Shown here: positions 15,146-15,469 of the stretch, one piece after another
Position numbering within the stretch: position 1 is the first letter of the stretch
How the letters are laid out: every line of letters starts with the position of its first letter
Assembly: GCA_003455715.1 (NCBI GenBank)
Contig: DMQJ01000212.1
Location: forward strand, 1 to 15,469
Direction of reading: 5' to 3'
DNA from: Acidimicrobiaceae bacterium
GTDB taxonomy: Bacteria; Actinomycetota; Acidimicrobiia; Acidimicrobiales; Ilumatobacteraceae
Length of the DNA: 15,469 nucleotides
Position numbers and translations under genes: made by a program
Notes under the pieces: model-generated
Database searches by the model: none
Told to the model about the DNA's origin: nothing
The model's input: the letters and a program-made list of their open reading frames with translations, nothing else

Positions 15146-15469
15146 GTGAACATGGACAACACCGACTCGGTCGCCGAGGGCGCTGCGCCCGGCGCACCAA
15201 CGACCCCTGGAGGCGACACCGCTGCCTCCACCCCCTCGCCCACGTCAGGGGTCGGCAGCAGCAGCACCGCTGCAGTCGACGGCGACGTTGGCGCCGACAG
15301 CGGCGAGTCGTTCGGCGACCCCAGTGTGAAGCCCGCGCCTCGCAAGCGTCGGCGTGGCTCGCGCGGTGGCCGCAACCGGAAGCGTCCCGCGGCAGGCGGC
15401 GCCGAGGGAGGCTCCGACGACGACACACTCGACGACGACGCACCTGACGACGACGCACCTGACGACGAC
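15146..15469 (+). CDS. N-terminus of a low-complexity protein, probably ribonuclease E/G (partial)
   Basis: The frame is open from GTG 15146 to the window end, giving 108 codons and no catalytic domain. The sequence is rich in Ala, Gly, Ser, Thr and Asp, with a basic patch RKRRRGSRGGRNRKR followed by an acidic run of DDDAP repeats. Actinobacterial RNase E/G proteins carry such disordered N-terminal extensions with Arg-rich and acidic blocks, and the order radical SAM-DUF2344-rne/rng-rplU is widespread. The identity therefore rests on context and composition, not on the S1 or nuclease domain, which would lie outside the window. The ATG at 15152 is an alternative start. Another Arg-rich RNA-binding or nucleoid protein cannot be excluded. 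Confidence 0.55.
   Translation, partial: MNMDNTDSVAEGAAPGAPTTPGGDTAASTPSPTSGVGSSSTAAVDGDVGADSGESFGDPSVKPAPRKRRRGSRGGRNRKRPAAGGAEGGSDDDTLDDDAPDDDAPDDD
15416..15469 (+). repeat. 15-base in-frame tandem repeat encoding DDDAP
   Basis: GACGACGACGCACCT occurs at 15431-15445 and 15446-15460, followed by a partial third copy to the window end and preceded by a diverged copy (DDDTL) at 15416-15430. Copies are identical at DNA level, suggesting recent slippage. The array may continue past the window. Confidence 0.85.

Overview
The window is high-GC, densely packed chromosomal DNA with short intergenic gaps, GTG starts beside ATG, several apparently leaderless transcripts and threonine-rich linkers in exported proteins. 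With a full MreBCD-PBP2-RodA set next to a radical SAM/DUF2344 pair, this suggests an actinobacterium of the Acidimicrobiia type (for example an Ilumatobacter relative). That placement is inferred from gene content and style, not from a phylogenetic marker.

Layout. Positions 1-1202 hold the end of an LCP (LytR-CpsA-Psr)-type protein, overlapped by rsfS (ribosome silencing factor), then a membrane-anchored ABM-domain protein. A tRNA-Ala(GGC) with its own promoter and a strong intrinsic terminator lies at 1208-1357. Between that terminator and the next gene is a minus-strand stretch that looks like the 3' end of a gene but has no start codon. Positions 1554-5593 carry a metabolic and hypothetical block: an SDR oxidoreductase, an unknown polytopic membrane protein with a Pro/His/Gln-rich N-terminus, an APH/ACAD10-like phosphotransferase, and a second, convergent SDR on the minus strand. 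ndk (5667-6077) is divergent from that SDR.

Positions 6137-12351 form the cell-elongation cluster mreB-mreC-mreD-mrdA(PBP2)-rodA, with gaps of 3-44 bases. MreB filaments position the MreC/MreD membrane scaffold, which regulates the RodA glycosyltransferase and PBP2 transpeptidase that build lateral-wall peptidoglycan. The next block begins with its own predicted promoter: a TIGR03960-type radical SAM protein (12427-14421), a GTGA-overlapping TIGR03936/DUF2344 partner (14418-15134), and the start of a low-complexity acidic/basic protein that is probably RNase E/G, cut by the window end.

Most of the window is conserved housekeeping DNA. The best candidate for undescribed biology is the radical SAM/DUF2344 pair, whose reaction is unknown to me although the two genes are tightly coupled and sit beside a probable RNase gene. 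Smaller points of interest are a Thr/Ser/Pro insert inside the MreC beta domain, ten extracytoplasmic cysteines in PBP2, a recurring TAGNNT -10 element 8-9 bases before start codons, and the orphan minus-strand fragment. No mobile elements, CRISPR arrays or phage genes are visible.
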